Of a stretch of 64,000 bases of DNA, positions 40,327 through 49,900 are shown piece after piece. The notes beneath the pieces were generated by a model. It had not been told where the DNA came from, made no database searches, and saw only the letters and a list, made by a program, of their open reading frames with translations. Numbering within the stretch: position 1 is the stretch's first letter; every line of letters begins with the position of its first letter. Source of the DNA: Zygotorulaspora mrakii (lineage: Eukaryota > Ascomycota > Saccharomycetes > Saccharomycetales > Saccharomycetaceae); contig NC_050720.1 in the NCBI RefSeq assembly GCF_013402915.1, positions 682,001 to 746,000 on the forward strand, written 5' to 3'. The translations under genes and the position numbers were made by a program.

Positions 40327-43300
40327 ACTAGTTGAAGATAACCAACATCTACTGATTGACTCTGGGGCCGCCATATCAGTAATTCGCGACCCAGGCCTCC
40401 TTCACAACATTAATAAACACCCCAATATAGGCATAGCTGACGCGCAAGATCGTGAGATCCCCATAAGTGTCAGTGGTGACCTACAGCTAAGCTTCCCGGG
40501 TACCTCCATTATTCACACGGAGGCAGTGGCATCTACAGTGCCACATGTCGACATATTGAGTCTCCATGAGCTCCAAAAAAACGGAATCACCGTCGACTTC
40601 AACAATTCCCAAGTAACTAATAATAAAGGGAAAATGGTAGCACAGATCAAAAAGATCGGACCTTACTATTGGATACCGGCAAAATATATCCATAAACCAC
40701 ACAAAAAGTTGAACGTCATGAACGTTCAAAAACAACCATTGTTCCCTATGGAATTTATACATCGGCTCCTAGGTCATGTCAACATTAAAACTTTAAGAGA
40801 TTCCATTAAGCAAGGGATGCTGACAAATTTATCCATGGATGACATAGATTGGTCCGGATACTCTAACTTCCAGTGTGAGGATTGTGTGAGCGGAAAAAGC
40901 AAAAAGCACAAACACTTGGTGGGTTCCAGATTGACATACCAAAAATCCTATCAACCCTTCGAGTTCTTGCATACCGATATTTTTGGACCTGTACCTCACA
41001 TGCCCACATCGTCACCATCATACTTCATGGCATTCACAGATGAAGCCACGAGATTTAGATGGGTTTTTGGCTTGTGGAATAAAGAAGCTGAAACGGTTAC
41101 CTCAAAGTTTCGCGAACTGGTAAATATGGTTAAAACCCAGTTCAACACAAAGGTACGCAGCTTCCAAATGGACAGAGGATCCGAATATACTAATAAGACA
41201 ATTCGTAACTTCTTCAAGGAGTACGGAATAATCCCGTGCTACACTTCCGTAGGTGACTCAAAAGCAAACGGAGTAGCTGAACGCCTTAATTATACACTGC
41301 TCGATGATTGCCGGACACTGCTTCGCAGTAGCAATCTACCATTACATCTTTGGTTCTATGCAGTGCAGTTCTCGACGCTAATGAGGAACTCATTAATAAC
41401 GTCCAGTGTTGGCACTTCCTCCAGGGCCAAAGCAGGCCTGACAGGACTAGATGTCAGCACTATTTTACCATTTGGACAACGTGTCATGGTAAATAATCCG
41501 CCAAAGAACAAACTTAGACCACGGGGTATAGTGGGATTCGCACTCACACCATCCGCGGAATCCCATGGCTATCTAATATACATCCCATCGAAACATACCG
41601 TCACTGACACTACGAACTACCTGATAATTCGGGGTGATCCTCATGACAGGACAGATGACGCCGACGCAGTCATTGCTCCCCTACTTGATCAACTCGAAGC
41701 CAGACAGGACGGTGAATTCGATAATAATATGTCCACCCATTCGGGTGGTATGGAAATGGATGTGTCAATCCATTCGGGTGGTACCATTCATCAAAGGCCT
41801 GTATCACCAACCCCAACAGCCGATAACCTATCTACCTCGTCGGGTGGTAATGACCCCATCCAAACTGGAACCACAGATACAACTGAAGTCATACCAGAGT
41901 ATATCCCCGAGGGCAACAATGATGTTCTAGGACCAGACATCCATGATGATCCACCGGAACATACCAATGATGATCCTCCTGAACATACCAGTGACGAGAT
42001 CGCTGATAATATCGAGGAACATGGTTCAAACATGATCAATGAAGATCCCCGAATCAATCTTCAAAGCGCAAACCATGCTGTCACCTATGATAATACAGAA
42101 AGTGACGATCAGCCCACGCAGAATGAACCAACGTCAAACCCCATAAATGATCCAGCAAACGATCACCCATCGTCCGCCATCATTGACAACACTAAGACAC
42201 CGGATCCAATTCCCGATACCGTCTCAAGAAGAACCATCAATAATGATATTGACCCAAGCAGTGCAATTGCATCCACGGTCGGAATACAGGCATCTGCTTA
42301 CGATGATGTTGCTCCTACTACGGAAGACGAGCGCACCACATCATCGACCTCCACAGCAGAACTCGATCCACTTCCCAGCGAGGAAGACTCCCCCGTACCA
42401 GAGAGTACTACTGTAGCAACTCCCGATAGCGAAACACCTGAGTCTATCTCCAATGTGGGTGGTAACGATCAGTCTCCAGAAGTTAATGCTAAAAGTTTAG
42501 AAGAAAGAAAGAATAGAATTTTTCAGTACCGTAATGGCGACATCCCGAGGGTAAAGCCACCAAGTACAAAAAGAAAAAGTAGTTTAGCTCTAGGTGAAAT
42601 TGAAGATAGGACTCAACGCAAGAGACCAAAGCGTCATATACTTTATGTCAACGCAGTACACTCGAATCCAACTCCTCATGTTAAACCCTCCTTAAGTTAC
42701 TATGAGGCAATTGTCAATAATGATGATAAAAATGATGCAAAAGGATACAACGAAGCCTACATGAAGGAATATGACCAATTGATCAAAATGAAGACCTGGG
42801 ATCCTAACAAACCTATAAAAGAAAAGACGATCCCTAGACAACAAATAATAAACTCCATGTTTATTTTCAACACTAAGAGAGATGGAAGGAAGAAATGCAG
42901 ATTCGTTGCAAGAGGTGACCAGCAGAAGGCTGGAACTTACAAAGAAGACCTCAAAGCAAACACGGTACATCATTACGCACTGATGACCAGTCTCAACATA
43001 GCACTAGACAAGAAAATGTTTATCACCCAATTAGACATATCCTCAGCGTACCTATACGCTGAATTGGAAGAAGATCTGTACATCAGAGCACCTCCACACA
43101 TGAAGCTCAAAGGAAAAGCATTCAAGTTGAACAAGTCACTATATGGACTTAAGCAGAGCGGAGCGAACTGGTACAAGATGATTGGCAGTTACTTAACCAA
43201 CTCTTGCAACATGACAGAATTAACCGGTTGGCCATGCGTGTTCAAAGATGAAAATGAATGTTTTGTATGCCTCTTTGTAGACGACATGATCGTCCTGTCC

Positions 43301-44281
43301 AAAGATATCAAGGCAGCAAACAAACTAGTCAAAACTCTAAAGAAAAAGTTCGAGACCAAAGTGATCCACGATGGGAAATTAGACGAAAACAACATGGCCA
43401 CATACGATATTCTAGGACTGGAAATAGAATATACGTTCGGAAAGAAAATGACAATAGGAATGGAAAACTCCTTAAGCGAAAAGCTTCCACATTTAGGTTT
43501 TGATATCGAAAAGGATAACAAGAAGTTTCTTGTGCCAGGCACACCAGGTGAACACATCCACAAAGATAATCTGGTCGTTGAAGAAGACGACTACAAAGAA
43601 AAGGTTAAGCAAATGCAGAAGGCTATAGGATTGCTATCATATGTGGGATACAAATATAGATTCGATATTCTATATTACGTGAACATCCTAGCTCAGCATA
43701 CACTATACCCCTCAGAGCAAGTGGAGAAACTCACCAAACAGCTGTTGAACTTCGTGTGGCAGTCAAAACACAAAAAGCTGATTTGGCATGCCAACAAGCA
43801 CACCAAGACAAATAGGATTACCGCTATCACTGACGCATCGTTTGCGAATGAAGAAGGATTCCGATCACAATTGGGCCATTACTACTGCCTAAATGGAAAA
43901 GTCATCGGTGGGAGATCATCTAGCGAAAAACTGCGTGTCATATCATCTACCGAAGCGGAAATATATGCGGTAAGCGAATCAGTCCCAATGTTACAAGGAT
44001 TAGCATGCCTAGTAAAACAAATTGATCCATCATCATCACTTAGATCGAAGATATTAACTGACTCAAAACCTACTATATCAATAGTAGAGGACCAAAGTGA
44101 AGATTCAAGAGCGTTCAGAAATCGTTTCTTCGGGACACGAGCTTTCAGGTTAAGAGATGAAGCTAGACGCAACGATCTGAAGTTCGAATACATAAAGACA
44201 GAAGATAACTATGCGGACATATTGACCAAGCCTACATCAATAGCCATATTCAAGAAGCTTACTCATTCATGGGTGAAATAG
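40265..44281 (+). CDS. Ty Pol polyprotein (protease, integrase, reverse transcriptase, RNase H)
   Basis: Expressed as a Gag-Pol fusion by +1 frameshifting at 40261; no separate start codon is needed. From the shift, 1338 aa are open to TAG-type stop at 44279-44281. Protease: LLIDSGAAI (near 40350). Integrase: H-H-C-C zinc site HRLLGH...CEDC (40760-40895), then catalytic D (HTDIFGP, near 40976), D (QMDRGSEYT, near 41170) and E (NGVAERLNY, near 41279). A long acidic, Ser/Thr/Pro-rich linker (41700-42500) precedes a bipartite basic nuclear signal (KRK...RKRPKRH, near 42560-42640). Reverse transcriptase: QLDISSAYLYAE, KSLYGLKQSG, and FVDDM at the active site (near 43276). RNase H: ITDASF (43828), SSTEAEIY (43949), TEDNYADILTKP. 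All catalytic residues I could look for are present. Confidence 0.95.
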   Translation, partial: GILQNSKKKRPSMTKTPQTGELVEDNQHLLIDSGAAISVIRDPGLLHNINKHPNIGIADAQDREIPISVSGDLQLSFPGTSIIHTEAVASTVPHVDILSLHELQKNGITVDFNNSQVTNNKGKMVAQIKKIGPYYWIPAKYIHKPHKKLNVMNVQKQPLFPMEFIHRLLGHVNIKTLRDSIKQGMLTNLSMDDIDWSGYSNFQCEDCVSGKSKKHKHLVGSRLTYQKSYQPFEFLHTDIFGPVPHMPTSSPSYFMAFTDEATRFRWVFGLWNKEAETVTSKFRELVNMVKTQFNTKVRSFQMDRGSEYTNKTIRNFFKEYGIIPCYTSVGDSKANGVAERLNYTLLDDCRTLLRSSNLPLHLWFYAVQFSTLMRNSLITSSVGTSSRAKAGLTGLDVSTILPFGQRVMVNNPPKNKLRPRGIVGFALTPSAESHGYLIYIPSKHTVTDTTNYLIIRGDPHDRTDDADAVIAPLLDQLEARQDGEFDNNMSTHSGGMEMDVSIHSGGTIHQRPVSPTPTADNLSTSSGGNDPIQTGTTDTTEVIPEYIPEGNNDVLGPDIHDDPPEHTNDDPPEHTSDEIADNIEEHGSNMINEDPRINLQSANHAVTYDNTESDDQPTQNEPTSNPINDPANDHPSSAIIDNTKTPDPIPDTVSRRTINNDIDPSSAIASTVGIQASAYDDVAPTTEDERTTSSTSTAELDPLPSEEDSPVPESTTVATPDSETPESISNVGGNDQSPEVNAKSLEERKNRIFQYRNGDIPRVKPPSTKRKSSLALGEIEDRTQRKRPKRHILYVNAVHSNPTPHVKPSLSYYEAIVNNDDKNDAKGYNEAYMKEYDQLIKMKTWDPNKPIKEKTIPRQQIINSMFIFNTKRDGRKKCRFVARGDQQKAGTYKEDLKANTVHHYALMTSLNIALDKKMFITQLDISSAYLYAELEEDLYIRAPPHMKLKGKAFKLNKSLYGLKQSGANWYKMIGSYLTNSCNMTELTGWPCVFKDENECFVCLFVDDMIVLSKDIKAANKLVKTLKKKFETKVIHDGKLDENNMATYDILGLEIEYTFGKKMTIGMENSLSEKLPHLGFDIEKDNKKFLVPGTPGEHIHKDNLVVEEDDYKEKVKQMQKAIGLLSYVGYKYRFDILYYVNILAQHTLYPSEQVEKLTKQLLNFVWQSKHKKLIWHANKHTKTNRITAITDASFANEEGFRSQLGHYYCLNGKVIGGRSSSEKLRVISSTEAEIYAVSESVPMLQGLACLVKQIDPSSSLRSKILTDSKPTISIVEDQSEDSRAFRNRFFGTRAFRLRDEARRNDLKFEYIKTEDNYADILTKPTSIAIFKKLTHSWVK
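41743..42464 (+). repeat. Four internal copies of the polypurine octamer GGGTGGTA
   Basis: Exact copies of the 3' polypurine tract core occur at 41743-41750, 41776-41783, 41842-41849 and 42457-42464, all inside pol between integrase and reverse transcriptase. Three encode Ser-Gly-Gly in a short repeat (HSGG, HSGG, SSGG). The fourth is preceded by T, giving the full TGGGTGGTA. A nearby tandem pair DDPPEHT/DDPPEHT (about 41944-41990) shows the same linker is repeat-prone. Ty1 has one central copy that acts as a second plus-strand primer. Confidence 0.85.
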
Positions 44282-44294
44282 CATTATTGAACCA

Positions 44295-44303
44295 TGGGTG
44301 GTA
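44295..44303 (+). other. 3' polypurine tract TGGGTGGTA
   Basis: Immediately precedes the 3' LTR and is identical to the Ty1 plus-strand primer sequence. It follows the pol stop by 13 bp. Confidence 0.9.
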
Positions 44304-44798
44304 TGTTGAAATATAAATCGAGATTGTAAGATATATTAAAGAGATGACTTATAAGAATCAGAAAGAGACAATTGGTCTGTAAAACAAAATAAACGAAGTC
44401 AGATGAAACCCTAACAGAATGTCAATCGATAATGCAAAGATATCGGATGATAATCTATCACGAGACGTTTACAACTCAGGAGTCTGACTACGAAGGAGTC
44501 TATGGCATGGAACATGAAATAACAGTTGTACTGTGGATTCTATGGGACTAGAAATGGTGTGATGACGATGAAAATTCTTCACTCGTCGTCCTCTCTTATG
44601 GTTCAATAGGTGCGAAGTATTAGGTATAAATACTGACGTATTTTCCAGATGTTAATCCAAGTTCAATTAGTCTTATCTCAATTCATGATATAGAAAACCA
44701 AGGAATTATATATCTCTATAATTGAATATCATAGTATCATCATCAATGTCAAACCAAGTTACTATCGACAACGCCGAAGAAAACATTCTTTATAAATA
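44304..44798 (+). repeat. 3' LTR of the Ty element
   Basis: 495 bp, apparently identical to the 5' LTR. It is followed by the target duplication AAATA at 44799-44803, after which the interrupted older LTR resumes. Confidence 0.95.
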
Positions 44799-45299
44799 AA
44801 ATATAAATCGAGATTGTAAGATATATTAAAGAGATGACTTATAAGAATCAAAAAGAGACAATTGGTCTGTAAAACAAAATAAACGAAGTCAGATGAAACC
44901 CTAACAGAATGTCAATCGATAATGGAAAGATATCGGATGATAATCTATCACGAGACGTTTACAACTCAGGAGTCTGACTACGAAGGAGTCTATGGCATGG
45001 AACATGAAATAACAGTTGTACTGTGGATTCTATGGGACTAGAAATGGTGTGATGACGATGAAAATTCTTCACTCGTCGTCCTCTGTTATGGTTCAATAGG
45101 TGCGAAATGTTGGGTATAAATACTGACGTATTTTCCAGATATTAATCCAAGTTCAATTAGTTTTATCTCAATTCATGATATAGAAAACCAAGGAATTATA
45201 TATCTCTATAATTGAATATCATAGTATCATCATCAATGTCAAACCAAGTTACTATCGACAACGCCGAAGAAAACATTCTTTCTAAATAGGTTTGCCATT

Positions 45300-45793
45300 T
45301 GTTGAAATATAAATCGAGATTGTAAGATATATTAAAGAGATGACTTATAAGAATCAGAAAGAGACAATTGGTCTGTAAAACAAAATAAACGAAGTCAGAT
45401 GAAACCCTAACAGAATGTCAATCGATACTGGAAAGATATCGGATGATAATCTATCGCGAGACGTTTACAATTCAGGAATCTGACTACGAAGGAGTCTATA
45501 GAATGAACATGAAATAACAGTTGTACTGTGGATTCTATGGGACTAGAAATGGTGTGATGACGATGAAAATTCTTCACTCGTCGTCCTCTCTTATGGTTCA
45601 ATAGGCGCGAAGTATTAGGTATAAATACTGACGTATTTTCCAGATATTAATCCAAGTTCAATTAGTTTTATCTCAATTCATGATATAGAAAACCAAGGAA
45701 TTATATATCTCTATAATTGAATATCATAGTATTATCATCAACGTCAAACCAAGTTACTATCGACAACGCCGAAGAAAACATTCTTTCCAAATA
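45300..45793 (+). mobile_element. Third plus-strand solo LTR
   Basis: 494 bp from TGTTGAAATATAAATCG to TTCTTTCCAAATA, close in sequence to the other LTRs of the cluster. The gag ATG equivalent is mutated (CAACGTCAAACC at 45739). Flanks CCATT (45295-45299) and TTTTT (45794-45798) do not match, so there is no target duplication. This LTR probably lost one flank by recombination or deletion. An open frame 45717-45899 simply reads the LTR gag leader into flanking DNA and is not a gene. Confidence 0.88.
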
Positions 45794-46276
45794 TTTTTAT
45801 TATAAATGTCTGAACAAATTGGCTTCTTCAATTTCGACAAAGCCAGCAATACTCAAAATTGACAGAGCCACTTACCAATTGGCCCGCTCGTATGATTGAC
45901 AGCCCTTAAAGACAAGAGATGCACGGTGACATCGATTGAAGTTAACGAGGAAAGATTAATACTATGGTGCGCGGTGCCAGTCGGACACCAACAAGATGGA
46001 AACAATTTCCCGTAGGCACTCCAGAGATGGCGAGATCATTCGAAGCTCGCAATTGAAGCAATGCTAAATCATGACAGATTAAATAAGTATCCTTCGTGCA
46101 AGCAGTGCTATACGATCTAAGGTGTGGGGACGGAAGGAAGTGGGCACTGGGATGATTAAAATAGAAGACTAATATGAACTTCAGCGTTTTACAAAGCAAT
46201 ATTGAAATTATTTAATCAGGAAGCTTTGTTTCAATTATTTACAAGTCAAATTGATTTTTTTATTACTATTCCTGTT
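45794..46276. other. Intergenic region between LTR cluster and PET191
   Basis: 483 bp of non-repeated sequence carrying the 3' side of PET191 at its right end. A short reading MSEQIGFFNFDKASN (from 45806) looks protein-like but stops after about 18 codons and was not matched to a known gene. No RNA gene was recognised. Confidence 0.5.
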
Positions 46277-46603
46277 TCATTTTTTGTCATTACTATTTAA
46301 AGCATTCAGCTTATTCAGTTCTTCTCTTGGATCGAAATCTCCCGAACAGAGTTTTTCATATTGCTGATCATACTTTCCGGTTGATAAAGGTGCATTTCCT
46401 GTAAATCTTTTGGTCATGTCTACCATACCTCTTTTGCAATCGAGGAAGGCCTTCATTTGCATGATACAAAGTTCTGGAAGCTCTTTCTTCAGGACAGGAT
46501 CATCAAAGCACTGTTGTGGCGTATGCCGTTCGATCATAACGCATGGAGATCTTTGTAAACAAATAGCAACAGCCTTTTTTTGATCGCGGCAACTAGCTCC
46601 CAT
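46277..46603 (-). CDS. PET191: Cytochrome c oxidase assembly factor Pet191
   Basis: A small protein attached to the mitochondrial inner membrane on the intermembrane-space side, required for complex IV assembly. The 108-aa length equals S. cerevisiae. Twin CX9C motifs are intact: CRDQKKAVAIC (residues 5-15) and CIMQMKAFLDC. Further cysteines lie between and after them (SPCVM, KLC). The block RFTGNAPLSTGKYDQQYEKL is characteristic. The separation from RAD26, its S. cerevisiae neighbour, is due to the tRNA-Pro/Ty cluster. Divergent from RAV1 across 342 bp. Confidence 0.97.
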   Translation of the reverse strand: MGASCRDQKKAVAICLQRSPCVMIERHTPQQCFDDPVLKKELPELCIMQMKAFLDCKRGMVDMTKRFTGNAPLSTGKYDQQYEKLCSGDFDPREELNKLNALNSNDKK

Positions 46604-46945
46604 CTTTTATAAATTTATTGATTTTTTAGATCCTTTAATTTGGAAAGTAACTGGTATGCCAAGTCTCTTTCTTGCCTTGCTTCAACTTTGCGACAAGGAA
46701 AGGGATGAATATTAAATAGAAATTGATTAGAGTTGAAAAGCTATAATCAATTATTTGTCAGCTACTATAGGCTGACAGCTTTACATTTTTCATATCATAA
46801 ATCTAATTTCATAAAACTCATTTCGTAAAATTCACTTTTTGAATATTCATGTTCGGGGAATCCACCCCACTAACTTGAACAAAATATGAAGGGAAACGTC
46901 AATACTCAGCAGTAGACAGGGCAGACTTGAAGTATTCTGATACGC
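46604..46945. other. Divergent intergenic region PET191-RAV1
   Basis: 342 bp containing both promoters. Three similar short units (TTCATAAAACTC, TTCGTAAAATTC and related, 46808-46836) form a weak local repeat. No other signal was recognised. Confidence 0.5.
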
Positions 46946-49900
46946 ATGTCAATAAGTTTCCTGCCAGGCCGCCCAAATGACACACAACAATCAACATGCC
47001 AGGCACTGTGGCAGGAACAAATTATATTTGCCTACTGTTCTGGAAATAATGTTATCGTGTTCTCCAACGAGTACACAAGATTACAGACAATATATCTAGA
47101 AAGGGACAGTTACGCTGTAGACATCAATCCAGATAATGGGTTTATTGCTATAGCATCCAGTGATTATATTTACATCTATAAACCTATTCATGAAATAATG
47201 AAAAGACCCAGTTGGGAATTTTGCTGCAAAATATTCCACGATGAGTCCAGAGTAAATACTTTAAACTGGGGAGCCTCCAATGAAATTGTTGTTGGATCAG
47301 ATTACCTATCATTTTGGAAAATTACTAGCGAATTTGGTCAATATAAGCCAATTCTCTTGTGGAATAAGAAGCAATCCAAGCCAGTATATCTCTGTAAGAT
47401 ATCCAGAGATTCACAATTAATCGCCAGTTTTGGAAAATACGATCATACTGTGAAGTTATGGAAAAGAATCTCAATTAGTGGAGAGCAAGATATTTTTAAC
47501 TTGACATTGCTTCCTCATCCGGCTCCTGTAACTACTATTAGATGGAAAAAAAATAGCCCTAATGAGCAAACAGAAGTCTTTGGAACATCGCAGGTGATTT
47601 ATTCTTTTTGCGAAGACAAAAGGCTGAGAATCTGGACATGCTACGAGTTGAACAGTGTAGGAACTGTCCAACATTGGGGGTCTTTACTACTGGAAAAAGG
47701 TCAAGAGTACTGTCTCATCATAGATAGTTGGATTTTAAGAGACACAATGACAGAAACACGCGGGACTGCTCCAGACGTTATTATTTTAGGTTCACCAAAT
47801 GGTAGACTAGACGTACAGCTTTTGACTGGCTTGTCCGATAATCCTCCGAGACCGATTAAAAGAAAGGAGCTATCGGGTAAACACATAGCTGCTCCAGCTT
47901 TCGTGAAAAAACCCGAATATTTATACTTTGGTGAAGTACAACCATGTGATAAGAGCGGAAAAACCATTTCGGTTATTGTCCACGATTTGAGAGGTGTTAT
48001 ACGGCAATCAAGAATTAAGTTAGATAGTTTACTGGGTCAGGGAAAGTCAGAAATAGGATTCCTCGAAAATAAGTTTACAGGACATAATAAGTCCATCCGA
48101 AAGTTAATTAGAAGCAGTGACGGAGAAGCTTTGCTGACAGTTTCGAGATTCTCGGAAAATTGCTTATGGTGTCCGAAATTTGAAGGGAAAGTTTCTCTAC
48201 ATATGAGAAATATCATACAGACAGAGGTACCAATAGAACTGGCTGTGGTCCATGAGAAAGGAGATTTGGTCATATGTCTATTGAAAAATCGAAAAATTCA
48301 AGCTTGGCATTGCCCTAAAGAGGACTGCTGTGCAAAAAAATCATTCCTCAAAGCCGAGCATCAATTATCAGAGGCTCCCAACTTGGGGAAACCCATATTA
48401 ATGCTCAATACTCCTGAGCCCAACCATAGTCACGAAAGGCATTTTATTGCCTTAATATACGAAAACGGAGACGTTAGAGCCTTTGAAGTATCATTCTCAA
48501 GAGGGATTGTGGAAGTTCATTCAGAGTCACTTGAGTTGTCCAAAGACCAATTGTGTCATTTTTCTGTGATCGACCCTGTTCATGGCAGCTTTTATGCAAA
48601 CCGGCCATTAATATCCGTTATATCACAAAAAGGTGTAGCATCCTTTTACAAGGCCATTGTTGATTTTGAAAACACAAACATCAGATGGCTTAAGCAATAC
48701 GAACTAAATACAGGCTTGCTTGATATTCGAAAAGCTCGAGGCTCTTCAACTGGTAAGCTGTGTACCGTGACTTCTACGGGAAAGGAAATGGCCTTATGGG
48801 ACATGAAGCGTGGAGTTTTGGAGTATGAGGAGTCATTTGACGATATTATTCAAGACATTGACTGGACTAGCACAACTTTTGAACAAGCAATAGTTTCTAT
48901 TGGCTTCAAAGGTTATGTTCTCCTATATACGCAATTAAGGTATGATTACACAAATAATAGCCCCAGCTACCTACCAGTTGAGAAAATAGACATACGATCT
49001 CACACAGATCATGAGATTGGTGATTCTATCTGGCTCAAGAATGGAACCTTTGTTGTGGCCTCAGGAAATCAGTTTTATATCAAAGACAAATATTTGGATT
49101 TGAATGATAATTTTACCTCACGTTCCATTGGATCCAGAAAAATCCTTTCGAATGATTTGCTCCACTTATGCAGTGTTTTAAACGGCCCGTTACCTGTTTT
49201 TCACCCCCAATTCTTAATTCAGGCCCTCTATGTCGGAAAATTTGAGTTAGTCAAGGAGCTTCTTATGCGACTTTTCGTTGAGCTTAGAAATTTCAATTTT
49301 AGATCTGAAGATTTAATGAAGCTAGACTCAAATCTAGGCATCGAATTGCAGAAAATTTTCATCCACAACCAAAAGAATTACCCTAAGCAGCAATTTCCTG
49401 ACCCTTATCCAGAGTATAATACCACAGTTTCGTCGCTGCTTGTCGAGCAGCTCACCAAGGTATCCTTACCATATTTAACCCGTCATCAACAAGTAACATT
49501 AATCACCGCAATTGAAGCTGTTGATGAAATAATGAAAAACGAGGCCATTGTGGATTACAACGGGATCAGGTTTCTCCTAGGTGCCAAACTGTTTCTATCT
49601 CATAGGAATATTCAAAAGAGTCTCCTTATGAGAGACGTAACGTGGGCTTTACATTCTGATAATAAAGAGCTGATCTTATCAATTTTTGACTCGCATATTA
49701 TATCTTGGCAAAAGGCCAGGGAGTACAAGATTTCCTTTTGGGCAAAAGACACTGATTTGATAAAAAAATTCGAACAAATTGCCAAATATGAATTTTCAAG
49801 AGATGAATCGAGAGACCCTAATAGATGCGCGATCTTTTATTTAGCGCTAAAGAAGAAACACATATTGATTGGACTATGGAGAATGAGTACTGGCCACCCC

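Larger units (their letters stand above)
38514..44798 (+). mobile_element. Complete Ty1/copia (Pseudoviridae) LTR retrotransposon, 6285 bp
   Basis: Structure: 495-bp LTR, primer-binding site, gag, +1 frameshift, pol, polypurine tract, 495-bp LTR, with 5-bp target duplication AAATA. The domain order protease-integrase-reverse transcriptase-RNase H defines the copia lineage. As far as I could compare by eye, the two LTRs are identical and both ORFs are uninterrupted, so the insertion is young and potentially active. Relations to S. cerevisiae Ty1/Ty2 include the initiator-Met primer, the CTT-AGG-C frameshift site, gag starting inside the LTR, and the GGGTGGTA polypurine tract. Differences are the CCHC zinc knuckle in Gag, the longer LTR, and TA rather than CA at the LTR end. 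It lies 180 bp upstream of the tRNA-Pro 5' end. Confidence 0.97.
38504..45288 (+). mobile_element. Older solo LTR split by insertion of the complete Ty element
   Basis: The first ten bases (TGTTGAAATA, 38504-38513) and the rest (44799-45288) together make one about 495-bp LTR. It is flanked by the direct repeat GGTTT at 38499-38503 and 45289-45293. The complete retrotransposon 38514-44798 entered after its tenth base, duplicating AAATA (38509-38513 and 44799-44803). The outer LTR differs from the inner ones at several bases (for example AGATATTAATCC, TAGTTTTATC and the end TTTCTAAATA), so it is the older insertion. Confidence 0.93.

Noticed and set aside
45717..45899. 60-codon plus-strand open frame at the end of the third LTR
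   Set aside because: It reads the gag leader of the LTR, without its ATG, into unrelated flanking DNA.
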